Positions 18,417 to 26,601 of a stretch of DNA of 64,000 nucleotides are shown here, in pieces; position 1 is the first letter of the stretch; every line of letters begins with the position of its first letter. Made by a program: the position numbers and the translations under genes. Source of the stretch: Methylocystis sp. L43 (GTDB lineage Bacteria; Pseudomonadota; Alphaproteobacteria; Rhizobiales; Beijerinckiaceae). The notes below the pieces were generated by a model, which did no database searches, was not told the DNA's origin, and worked only from the letters and a program-made list of their open reading frames with translations. The stretch covers positions 62,001 through 126,000 of the forward strand of contig NZ_JADNRA010000034.1 in assembly GCF_015709525.1 (NCBI RefSeq), read 5' to 3'.

Positions 18417-20279
18417 TCACTGAGGGCCAGCTTTCTCGCGCCACCAGTTCTCCAAAGTGAAGCCGAAGGGAAACATCGGAAAAAGCGGCGTGTGCGCGGG
18501 ATGGCGGATCGCGGCGCTGTGCGCGCACCAGATGGCGTTCACATGCTGCAGCGGCACGAAATAGAATCCGGAGAGCAGTATGCGATCGAGCGCCCGCGCC
18601 GCCGAAATGCTGTCCGCCTTCGTCCGGGACGCGAGCAGAGTGTCGATCGCGGCGTCGAGCGCGGGCGACGCCGCCCCCGCGAGATTGAGCGAGTCTTCCC
18701 GGTCGAGGCTCGCGGCGCTCCACCGGTTCATCTGCTCCTGTCCCGGAACGGCGGCCGGCAGCCATTGCCCGGTCATCATGTCATATTCGAAGCGCTGACG
18801 CCGGCGCTGGTACTGGACTTCATCATAGACGCGCGGATTGGCTTCGATCCCGATGCGCTTCAACGAGGCCGCGAAATTGAGCGCAAGCCGCTCTTCGTCG
18901 CGATCTCGGATCATGATCTCGAAGACGAGAGGAACGCCATTCTTCTCTAGACGCCCATTCACGACGCCATAGCCCGCTTCGGCGAGAAGCGCTTGCGCGC
19001 GCCGCGCGACCGCGCGATCGCGTCCCGAACCGTCGTTCTGAACAGGTCGCCAGCGGCCTTCAAGAACATCGTCGCGAACGGCGCCGGGAAACTTCGAAAG
19101 CAAAGCGCGCTCGGCCGCGCTCGCGGGACGCCCGACCGAAGAATAATCCGATTCGCCGAAGTAGCTTTCCGTGCGGACGTATAGTCCGCTGTAGAAATTG
19201 GCGTTGATCCAATCGAAGTCATACATCATGGCGATGGCTTCGCGCAGCCGCACGTCGCGAAAGACGCCCTTGCGCAGGTTGAAGACGAAGCCTTCCATTC
19301 CCGTGGGGCGGCCGGGCCGCAGAGTTTCCTTCACAACGGAGCCGTTGCGAACGGCGGGGAAATCATAGCCCGTCGACCAACGCGCGGCGCTCGTCTCCTC
19401 GCGATAGTCGAGAAGCCCCGCCTTCAGCGCCTCGAACAACGCCGCGCTGTCGCGATAATAATCGACGTCGATCTCGTCGAAATTATAGAGTCCGCGTTGG
19501 CTGGGTATGTCGCGGGCCCAGTAGTCGGGGTCGCGGCGGAGAACCAGACGCGCGCCGGCTTTCGCTTCCGAGATCACATAAGGGCCTGAGCCAAGAGGAA
19601 TCGTCATATCGAGATCGTCGAATCGCTCAATTTTCGTGGTTCTCTCCGACAGAACCGGCATCGCGGCGAGAATGAGCGGCGCTTCGCGATCCTTCACGCC
19701 AGTCAGATCGAAGCGCACGGTATGGCCGTCGAGCGCCACGGCGGACTTCACTAACGCAAAAATCGCGCGATGGTTCGGCCGACCTTTCGACTTGAGCAAT
19801 TCAAAGGAAAATAGAACGTCCGACGCAAGGATGGGCGTCTTGTCGGAAAAGCGCGCCCGAGGGTCGATGTGAAATGTGACGTGTTCGCGCGCCTCGTCGA
19901 TTTCGACGGATTGGGCGATCAGCGGATAGAAGGAATAGGGTTCGTCCTGCGAACGCATCATCAGACTTTGCAGCACATTGTCGATGATGAGTTGCGGCGC
20001 GTCCCCAAACCTCGCGTTGAACGGATTGAGACTCGCAAATCCGCCGCGCTGGCCGAGCCGCAGCCTCCCGCCTTTCGGCGCCTCAGGATTGGCATAGGGA
20101 AGATGATCGAAATCCTTCGGCAGCGCCGGGTCGCCATAAAGCGCCAGGCCATGCGTGGCGAAAGCTTGCAGAGGATTATCGGCAAGCGCCGAAACTGACG
20201 GCACCGCGATGACATGGATCAACGCCGCGAGCCCTGCGGCGCCGATCATGCGTCCGACTGCGTGGCCAGCGCGAAGCAT
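18417..20279 (-). CDS. mbnE: MbnE-like periplasmic binding protein for methanobactin uptake
   Basis: A 620-residue family 5 extracellular solute-binding protein (dipeptide/oligopeptide, YejA-like). It has a signal peptide ending near SVSALA, then HGLALYGDPALPKDFDHLPYA and the family pattern of large peptide-binding proteins (ARFSDKTPILASDVLFSFE; GSGPYVISEAKAGARLVLRR; YDFDWINANFYSG). Methylocystis-type methanobactin loci encode such a protein, MbnE, shown to bind copper-methanobactin. Here it follows the TonB receptor gene on the same strand. ATG 20279 has GAAGGAAG upstream. No ABC permease or ATPase gene is adjacent, so inner-membrane passage must use another transporter. Function is inferred from family and position. 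Confidence 0.85.
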   Translation of the reverse strand: MLRAGHAVGRMIGAAGLAALIHVIAVPSVSALADNPLQAFATHGLALYGDPALPKDFDHLPYANPEAPKGGRLRLGQRGGFASLNPFNARFGDAPQLIIDNVLQSLMMRSQDEPYSFYPLIAQSVEIDEAREHVTFHIDPRARFSDKTPILASDVLFSFELLKSKGRPNHRAIFALVKSAVALDGHTVRFDLTGVKDREAPLILAAMPVLSERTTKIERFDDLDMTIPLGSGPYVISEAKAGARLVLRRDPDYWARDIPSQRGLYNFDEIDVDYYRDSAALFEALKAGLLDYREETSAARWSTGYDFPAVRNGSVVKETLRPGRPTGMEGFVFNLRKGVFRDVRLREAIAMMYDFDWINANFYSGLYVRTESYFGESDYSSVGRPASAAERALLSKFPGAVRDDVLEGRWRPVQNDGSGRDRAVARRAQALLAEAGYGVVNGRLEKNGVPLVFEIMIRDRDEERLALNFAASLKRIGIEANPRVYDEVQYQRRRQRFEYDMMTGQWLPAAVPGQEQMNRWSAASLDREDSLNLAGAASPALDAAIDTLLASRTKADSISAARALDRILLSGFYFVPLQHVNAIWCAHSAAIRHPAHTPLFPMFPFGFTLENWWREKAGPQ

Positions 20280-20385
20280 TGATCGCTTCCTTCGCCAGAT
20301 CGGCGGACTGAAACTATTCGGCCCGGGCAGACTCCAATTCGAAAAAAATGCTGATCGCGCTTCGCCGATAGGCGCGCGCCTGGCG

Positions 20386-20415
20386 GGCGTCGCCCCGAAT
20401 GAACGAGGCGACGCC
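20386..20415 (-). promoter_or_regulatory. Hairpin in the mbnT-mbnE gap
   Basis: GGCGTCGCC (20386-20394) and GGCGACGCC (20407-20415) are perfect 9-bp inverted copies with a 12-base loop, directly after the mbnT stop. There is no T tract, so it is more likely an mRNA-stabilising or attenuating hairpin than a full terminator. Confidence 0.55.
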
Positions 20416-20423
20416 ACACCGCG

Positions 20424-22892
20424 TCAGAACCTGAACTTCACGCCTCCGGTGAACGCGCGCGGCTGGCCGGCGATAATGCCTGCGCCTTGCGCCGTCACCA
20501 GGCCGCCGGTCGGCCAGACCAGCGGCGTTTGTATCGGTGTGCCCGCGAGAAGCGAATTGGCCACCACGAATGCGCCGGCGACGTAGGTCCGATTGAAGAT
20601 GTTCGAGGCTTCGAAATACAGCTCGATATTCTTGAAGTAGAAGTTGTCTATGTCGCGATTATAGTGCGCATTCAAATTGAACACGCTGTAGCTCGGTAGA
20701 GTGGTGAAATTGGCGTTGTCGATCGTATAATCGCTCTTGAAAATATATTCGGCGTAAGCGCCGAGACCGGCGAGATCGCCATAGGGTTGATCATATCCAT
20801 AGCGCATCGTCACAGTATGCGCCGGCACGTTGGGAATTCTGTTGCCGGCGCGGTTGTAACGAGCAGCAGCGCCGCCAGCCAGAGCAACGGGTGGGAAGCC
20901 GGCCGTAACCGACCCGAGATCGTCCCAAAAATTGGTGAAGAACTGATTGTTGAACGTATAGGCCGCGATCAGCCGCCATCCGTCAAAAGGCCGCCAATCG
21001 GCGTTGAGTTCGACGCCGCGGTGGAGAGTGGAGGGAATATTTTGCGAATAATTGGTGAGCCCATTGTTCAGCGTCAGAATCTCATTGCGATGCCATTCGT
21101 TGAAGCCGGTTACGCTGACGGTGAGGTCGGGGCGCGGCGTCCAGTCGATCCCAAGATCGACGCCCATGTTCGTCTGGGCCTTCAGGGGGTTCTGTCCGAC
21201 TCCGTTTCGGGTAGTGGTGAGAAAGACGAATGTCGGCGTGCTGTAGCCCGTCGCATAGCGGGCCCTCACTTGCCACTCGGGGCTATAGCGATAAGTGAGC
21301 GACGCTTCCGGCGCCGTGTTCCAATAATCATTGTCGACGGCGACCTGAGTCGGAAATCTGGGCGCCAGATTGGCGGGGTAGTTATAGGCGGTACTGACGC
21401 CCCAAACGCGATTCCAATTGGAGCTGAACCCGATGACGCCAGTCAGACCGGGAGCAAGAGCAATCTCTTCACGCGCGCGCAGACCGATGTTTGACGTATA
21501 GTAATCCAACTTGCCGACCTGGGCGCCGATTGCGCCGCTGTACCATCTATTCGCGATCTGATTAAACAGCGGATTGGTGGTTTTGGCGTTGTTATAGAAG
21601 AACTGGAGAAAATGCGTCGCCGGGAAGCCAAACAGATCGGTGTGGCTGGTAATGTCGGTCTGCGCGGTGATGCCCACCGTTGGACCCCTCAAGCCGACCG
21701 GGCCGCCCTGGCCGCCCGGGCCAATGATCGGCGGCGGCCAAGCTCCGTTGATGTTATCGAGATAGTCGTAAGTGAATTGCGATCGCCAGGTGGTGGCGTT
21801 GTCGAAGTCATGCTCGAACTGAACGCCGCCGATCTGTCTGAGAGAGTTCGTATGAGTGCCAAGCTGCCAGACGCTTTGACGGAGGAGCGCGCCGGATATG
21901 CCATTCGCCGGCACGTTCAGATTGTTGCACAAGTTGAGATTCAGAGAGGTCGGGATGGCGCAGCCTTGTTGAAAGGGATTGAGGTAGAACACATTGATAT
22001 TTTCTCGGTTGATGAACTCCGATCTCAAATTGTTGGCGATATATTTCACGATGACACGATCGGTAGGGGTCACGTCCCACCTGCCGAGAATCTTCGCTTG
22101 TTTGCCTGAGAAAGAATTGCGGGTATAGCCGGTGCTGTTGGCGTCGGAGGCGAAAAACGACAGATCGAAGGCGCCGAGCACGCTGTCCTTCACCGCCTTG
22201 CCGACCCGGACGTAATTGTTGACATAGCCGAAGCTGCCAAATTCCGAACCGGTGTGGACGCCGTCGATTTCGGCGCCGGAAAAGGTGCGGAAATTGATCG
22301 CGCCCGCATAGGCGTAATTGCCGAAGAGAGCGGACGATGGCCCTCGGTAGACGTCGACGGCGGCGTAGGAATGCGGATCAAGCAGGTCGGTGCGGCCATT
22401 GCCGTCGGCCGTCGTGATCGGGAACCCGTCTTCGTACATCATGATGTTGCGAACGCCAGTTGGAAAACCGACGCCAAGCCGATTGCCGGAGCCGCGAATC
22501 GAGATGAACAGATCGCGCGGATTGTTGCCTTGCTGTATGGAGACGCCGGGGCTGTATTCCAGCACTCTCCGGACATCTGCTAGGGGCGTCGGGCTCAGGA
22601 ACTTTGTGTTGACGGTCGTGACCGTCTGCCCAGGGGGGTCGCGGTAGATTGGCAATTTTGCGCGGATGGGATTGAACCCCGGCGCATATCCGGGATCGCC
22701 CGTGCTCGCCTCGCTCACGGCCGGCGTCGCCACGGCCGGACCGCGAGGAGCGATTCGGACCGGACCTGTGCGGAGCCGGCCGCCGATGTCGATCGTGGGA
22801 AGCGACTGCTGCGCATGGACAATGGGTGCGGAGGACAATAGCGCGAGGGCGCCGAGCGCGACTCCGTGCATCAATTTCGACCGGGAGCTCAT
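20424..22892 (-). CDS. mbnT: MbnT-like TonB-dependent outer-membrane receptor
   Basis: An 822-residue receptor: signal peptide (ending IVHAQ), a Pro/Gly-rich linker of about 60 residues, plug domain (VLEYSPGVSIQQGNN...ISIRGSG; DVYRGPSSALFG), then a 22-strand-type barrel ending in an aromatic Phe (GGVKFRF). It would import copper-loaded methanobactin across the outer membrane. There is no N-terminal STN signalling domain, so it is not a FecA-type transducer. ATG 22892 begins the signal peptide. It is in an operon with mbnP and mbnH upstream and mbnE downstream. The ligand is inferred from the locus and not proven. Confidence 0.85.
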   Translation of the reverse strand: MSSRSKLMHGVALGALALLSSAPIVHAQQSLPTIDIGGRLRTGPVRIAPRGPAVATPAVSEASTGDPGYAPGFNPIRAKLPIYRDPPGQTVTTVNTKFLSPTPLADVRRVLEYSPGVSIQQGNNPRDLFISIRGSGNRLGVGFPTGVRNIMMYEDGFPITTADGNGRTDLLDPHSYAAVDVYRGPSSALFGNYAYAGAINFRTFSGAEIDGVHTGSEFGSFGYVNNYVRVGKAVKDSVLGAFDLSFFASDANSTGYTRNSFSGKQAKILGRWDVTPTDRVIVKYIANNLRSEFINRENINVFYLNPFQQGCAIPTSLNLNLCNNLNVPANGISGALLRQSVWQLGTHTNSLRQIGGVQFEHDFDNATTWRSQFTYDYLDNINGAWPPPIIGPGGQGGPVGLRGPTVGITAQTDITSHTDLFGFPATHFLQFFYNNAKTTNPLFNQIANRWYSGAIGAQVGKLDYYTSNIGLRAREEIALAPGLTGVIGFSSNWNRVWGVSTAYNYPANLAPRFPTQVAVDNDYWNTAPEASLTYRYSPEWQVRARYATGYSTPTFVFLTTTRNGVGQNPLKAQTNMGVDLGIDWTPRPDLTVSVTGFNEWHRNEILTLNNGLTNYSQNIPSTLHRGVELNADWRPFDGWRLIAAYTFNNQFFTNFWDDLGSVTAGFPPVALAGGAAARYNRAGNRIPNVPAHTVTMRYGYDQPYGDLAGLGAYAEYIFKSDYTIDNANFTTLPSYSVFNLNAHYNRDIDNFYFKNIELYFEASNIFNRTYVAGAFVVANSLLAGTPIQTPLVWPTGGLVTAQGAGIIAGQPRAFTGGVKFRF

Positions 22893-22920
22893 TTTCTTTG
22901 CTTTCCTGATGGGGTGAAAC

Positions 22921-24099
22921 TCAGTGGGAGGACGCACGCGATGGCCCGCTTGCCGTCGACGCCGGTTTCCAGGGGTCGGCGAAACGTGGAGATGTCAGCA
23001 ACGACTCGTCGGTCAGCGTTTTCAGAAAGGCGATCAGATCGCTCTTTTCCTGAGGCGACAGATCGATGGGAACGATCAACGCGCTTTTGTTTGCGTTGTA
23101 TCGACCGTCGCCCTTGAGTGGACCGCTCGTGACATTGCGTCCGCCGGCCGCGTAAATGTCGATCACGTCATCGAGCGTCGCGACGCTGCCATCGTGCATG
23201 TACGGCGCGGTGACAGCGATATTGCGCAGGCTCGGCGCGCGAAACGCGCCCATCTCAGCGGGGTTATGCGTGTTCTCGAAAACGCCGCGATTGGGCTCGG
23301 GATAGGCGCCCTTTCCGTCGAGATCATAGAGGCCGGTGTTGTGAAACGGCGTCTCGATCTCGCGCGTTTTGGCGTGGTAGAACTGATCGTCGAAATTCAC
23401 GCTGCCGTGGCAGTGATGGCACTCGGCCTTCTCGCCAAAGAAGAGATCCTTGCCGCGCGTCTCTTCAGGAGAGAGCGTCGCCTTGCCTTCAAGATAGAGA
23501 TCATATTTCGAGGACGCCGAGACGACGCCGCGCTCGAAGGCGGAGATCGCCTTAATGACGTTGCCGAAGCTGATCGAGTCAGCCTCGCCGGGAAAGGCGG
23601 CCGCGAAGTCGCGGCGATATTCCGCGTCACTGTCGAAACGCGCGAGGATCTCTTTGCGGTTCTTGTCATTGACGCCCATCTCGATCGGCTCTTCGCCAAA
23701 GAGCGGGCCTTCCATCTGCCTTTCGAGGGTCACCATCGCCGGATTCGCCCAGGTGAGCGTGGCGCGCCAGGCGGCGTTGGCGATGCTGGGCGAATTGCGC
23801 GGCGTATGCTGGCCCGTGGCGCCGACGGCGACCGGGCGGCCATCGGTGAACGCCAGGCGTTGCTCGTGGCACGAGGCGCAGCTCTCCTTGCCGTTTCCGG
23901 ATAGACGCGGGTCGTAGAAGAGTTTGCGCCCGAGCTGAAAACGCGCCTCCGACATTGCGTTGTCAGCGGGAACCCGTGGCGGCGGCATGAAGTCGGGCAA
24001 GGTCCAGCGCCAGGACTCCGCGCTGGGGATGGCGTCGCCTTGCGCGCCGCCTGCGATCAGACTCGCAGCGAAGAGGAGAATGAGAGCTTCGCGCTTCAT
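22921..24099 (-). CDS. mbnH: MbnH-like di-haem peroxidase of the MbnP/MbnH metal pair
   Basis: A 392-residue secreted di-haem protein of the bacterial cytochrome c peroxidase/MauG family: signal peptide (ending AGGAQGDA), haem motifs ESCASCHEQR (near residue 74) and AECHHCHGS (near 226), and the family segment APSLRNIAVTAPYMHDGSVATL. MbnH enzymes oxidise a Trp in the partner MbnP to kynurenine, creating a copper site. Its ATG overlaps the mbnP stop (ATGA), as expected for partners made together. The C-terminal tail is Ser/Ala-rich. Confidence 0.9.
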   Translation of the reverse strand: MKREALILLFAASLIAGGAQGDAIPSAESWRWTLPDFMPPPRVPADNAMSEARFQLGRKLFYDPRLSGNGKESCASCHEQRLAFTDGRPVAVGATGQHTPRNSPSIANAAWRATLTWANPAMVTLERQMEGPLFGEEPIEMGVNDKNRKEILARFDSDAEYRRDFAAAFPGEADSISFGNVIKAISAFERGVVSASSKYDLYLEGKATLSPEETRGKDLFFGEKAECHHCHGSVNFDDQFYHAKTREIETPFHNTGLYDLDGKGAYPEPNRGVFENTHNPAEMGAFRAPSLRNIAVTAPYMHDGSVATLDDVIDIYAAGGRNVTSGPLKGDGRYNANKSALIVPIDLSPQEKSDLIAFLKTLTDESLLTSPRFADPWKPASTASGPSRASSH

Positions 24100-25163
24100 T
24101 TCGTGACCTCCGCGCGGAAAATCTTCGTCGACGCGCCGGAGGACTGGCCGGCGTCATTGGCGTCGGGCGCGGTTTCCTTGAGCCGAAGCCCGAGATTTTC
24201 GAACATCGGCGTGCATTCCGGATCGGCCGGACCGCTCATGCAGCCGGTCGAGAATCCCTGGTCTTTGCCAAGATCGATGCCGGCGAAGAGCGGCTTTAAA
24301 TCGAGCACGACGCGCTGCCGCGCGGGGTCGAAGGACGCGAGCTTCACGGGAACGCGATTTGGATTGGCGCAGGAGGTGATTTCGCCCTTCGTCGCGTCGC
24401 CGCGACAGCCCGTCGAACCGAGGTGCAGCATCCAGGTGGAGACGGTGATCGTCCCATCCGAGTTGACGCGCAGCGGCGCCGTCTTCGGCGCGTCCGCCAT
24501 CGGCGGCGGACCGTCAGTCTTGTCGCCGGCGGGCGCGCCGGGGCCATTGGCGGCCAGGGCGGGGTTTTTCGCTGGGGGCGGCGGTCGGGTCACGCCGCCA
24601 TCGGGATCAACTTCGATCTTTATGAATTTGCGGCCCGCCTGCCAGTTCCACGTCATCGACTGAAGATCGAGCGGCGCGGGAGCGGTGGCGAAATTCGAGT
24701 GGTTGAGAATAACGTCCTTGCCTTCCTTGTCCTGGACGACGCTCGGCACGCCAACGACGAAGCTGAATCCTTTGTAACGGCCGCGCGGCGCCGATCCCTT
24801 GATCGTGTCGTTGACGTCGGCGCTGCCGACGCATTTGCCAGTCTTGTTTTCGAAATCGAGCAGCGCGAGATTGGCGTATTGCCAGTCGTTTTGTTCCAGT
24901 TCGATGGGAACTTCGCGCCCGGCGGCGTCGATCAGCGCCGGCGCGGCGATGTAGAACCTCGCGTCGTGGAGCTGCGCCGGTTGTCCGCCGGTTCCAAGGC
25001 CCGCGATGTCGCGGCCGCATTCGACCGGCTGATCGCCCGCCGTCAGCGAAAAGCGTATCGCGACCTGCTGCCTTTCGGCGCCGTCGCCCTTCGCCGCCGC
25101 CTGCGCGCCGCCAACGGCCGCGAGACCGGCGATGACGGCCGTAAATCGAGTGAATGCGCGCAT
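24096..25163 (-). CDS. mbnP: MbnP-like four-Cys copper protein
   Basis: A 355-residue secreted protein of the metallo-mystery-pair four-Cys family. The signal peptide (ending GGAQA) is followed by the conserved VECGRDIAGLG, HDARFYIAAPALID and NDWQYANLALLDFEN segments, Cys in GKCVGS, Trp-rich SMTWNWQAGRKFIKIE, then STGCRGD, SCANPNRVPV and the tail TGCMSGPADPECTPMFENLG. These Cys would form disulfides and Trp residues are candidates for kynurenine formation by MbnH. A Pro/Gly-rich insertion of about 40 residues (from DPDGGVTRPPPP) splits the middle. The product is periplasmic and is presumed to bind copper. Confidence 0.9.
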   Translation of the reverse strand: MRAFTRFTAVIAGLAAVGGAQAAAKGDGAERQQVAIRFSLTAGDQPVECGRDIAGLGTGGQPAQLHDARFYIAAPALIDAAGREVPIELEQNDWQYANLALLDFENKTGKCVGSADVNDTIKGSAPRGRYKGFSFVVGVPSVVQDKEGKDVILNHSNFATAPAPLDLQSMTWNWQAGRKFIKIEVDPDGGVTRPPPPAKNPALAANGPGAPAGDKTDGPPPMADAPKTAPLRVNSDGTITVSTWMLHLGSTGCRGDATKGEITSCANPNRVPVKLASFDPARQRVVLDLKPLFAGIDLGKDQGFSTGCMSGPADPECTPMFENLGLRLKETAPDANDAGQSSGASTKIFRAEVTK

Positions 25164-25325
25164 GATTCCTCTCCTGTCAGCACGATTTTTTTGAGATGTG
25201 TGTTGGCCGCACGCGTTCGCGACGCGTGTCGGCGACGCGCGTCAGAGACGCGCGCGAAAATCAAACGCGAGGGAAATGGCGAGTGAGGGGTCGAAGACCC
25301 GGCAGCCGACCGTTAACGCGCTCTC

Positions 25326-25739
25326 TTAGGAGAGAAGCGACGGGGGTGCGCGAGAGAGCCTGTTGCGGGGCCACTGCGTGGTCGACGGCGCGAGATCGCG
25401 CTCTTCCGGCCAAAGAGGAGGAGCCTCAGACACGGGCGCCAGCACGAGGACGACGGCGGATAAGAGAACCTTTGCTCCGAGGTCGTCGTTTCGGTCGCTT
25501 AGAAAGCAAGCCATGCAGTGCATGTGCTGAACATGCGGGGCCTTGCCGTCGCCATTGGCTTGATCGGCGCAAAGCTCGTTCGCCATCGCTACGGGAGAGC
25601 TTAGGAACGCGCCGAAATCGCCGCCGTAGCGGCCGTGAGAAAAAATAAGACCCAAAGCTTGCTGAAACAGCAGACAAGCGACAGCGGCCGCCACGATCGG
25701 ACGCATGAACCGCCGCATTTTTGTCTTGTCTTGCCGCAT
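25326..25739 (-). CDS. DUF2946-like small Cys/His membrane protein
   Basis: About 137 residues from ATG 25739, or 130 or 126 from the later ATGs; no clear ribosome-binding site decides the start. It has an N-terminal hydrophobic helix (PIVAAAVACLLFQQALGLIF), then the metal-ligand-like segment ELCADQ and HVQHMHCMACFLSD, and a second hydrophobic stretch. The HxxHxHCxxC pattern resembles DUF2946 proteins often found next to copper-linked TonB receptors. It is the first gene of the minus-strand arm, 162 bases before mbnP; that gap holds GC-rich inverted repeats (ACGCGT and CGCGCGTC type). A copper-sensing or copper-handling role is a guess. Confidence 0.65.
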   Translation of the reverse strand: MRQDKTKMRRFMRPIVAAAVACLLFQQALGLIFSHGRYGGDFGAFLSSPVAMANELCADQANGDGKAPHVQHMHCMACFLSDRNDDLGAKVLLSAVVLVLAPVSEAPPLWPEERDLAPSTTQWPRNRLSRAPPSLLS

Positions 25740-26127
25740 AACGAATTCTGAGTGCACGAGGATTAACTTGTCAACGACGGTTAGCGCCCAAATTTTGCAA
25801 TAATTTAAACTGTTGCGCTGCAGCCACACTTGGTCTTTGCAATTTCGCTTTGTCTTTCAGTTGGCGGGCGCGAAGACGCCTTGCGCTCCGACATCAATCC
25901 AAATGGCGCGCGCGACGGCGGGCTGAGCGCGCACCGCAATGAAGATGCTGTGGCGGCATGAGACAGTGAAGCAGGCTCGCCGATCCTTGCCGTTTGTCAA
26001 CGCGCCTTCGCCTCACCGGACCCTCGTCGTTCCGCCATGCGCGCGTCGTATAAAGAGTTTTCGTATTGCCGCAAGATTGTTTCGCGCCTATGATCCGCGC
26101 ACCGTAGGCAATGGTTGGCGGCAATCC
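25740..26127. promoter_or_regulatory. Divergent intergenic control region of the methanobactin locus
   Basis: 388 bases without a convincing gene separate the two arms. It is AT-richer near 25760-25860 (TTTGCAATAATTTAAACTG), where a promoter for the minus arm would lie, and a TATAAAGAGTTTTCG stretch near 26050 could belong to the plus arm. An open frame begins at 25939 and joins the next gene, but its N-terminal part looks like chance coding. No strong long palindrome is visible. Confidence 0.5.
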
Positions 26128-26463
26128 ATGCTCGTTCGGGTCATTCTTTTCGTTGCGATATTGCTGCAAGTCGCTGGCGTTTCGACTGTCGCCGCGCGCG
26201 CGCAATCTCATTCTTTGGCGTTCCGCGCCCTTGTCTGCAAAAGCGATGCGAGTCCCGCGGCGCCTCACGCGCCGCGCGAACACGATGGCTCTTGCTCGGA
26301 CTGTATCGCGTGCTGCGACGCTCAGCCGCAGATCTTATGCGCCTATGATCAGATTGCGCGCCTGTCCTTTCCAACGGCGCGACTCATCGTTCGCGCTCTT
26401 CCCATCCATCCCGTGTCCCGAACGGGATCGGCGACCCCGCCGGCGCGCGCCTCCCCCGTCTAA
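26128..26463 (+). CDS. Small secreted Cys-rich protein (DUF2946-like)
   Basis: A 111-residue protein from ATG 26128: signal or anchor helix (MLVRVILFVAILLQVAGVST), then a Cys cluster HDGSCSDCIACCDAQPQILC, a pattern that could bind copper or form disulfides, and an Arg/Pro-rich tail. It is the plus-strand counterpart of the gene at 25326-25739: both flank the divergent promoter region, and each has one membrane segment plus a CxxC-type site. The ribosome-binding site is weak, so the start is uncertain. Not clearly assigned to a family; DUF2946-like at best. Confidence 0.55.
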   Translation: MLVRVILFVAILLQVAGVSTVAARAQSHSLAFRALVCKSDASPAAPHAPREHDGSCSDCIACCDAQPQILCAYDQIARLSFPTARLIVRALPIHPVSRTGSATPPARASPV

Positions 26464-26601
26464 AGACACGGCCGCACATCCGCGCGTTCGGAAGCAATGA
26501 CGTCCGCGGATCGAAACCACGCATCGCCGATGCCCTAGGGGCCGCTCGGCGTGATGCGTTTTGGATAATCGGCGCGCTTGGAGACAAGCGGGGAGGCGCT
26601 G

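Noticed and set aside
26578-26601. TTG start for the sigma factor
   Set aside because: The ATG at 26602 has GGGAGG at correct spacing and matches the start of the sigma fold; the extra eight residues add nothing.
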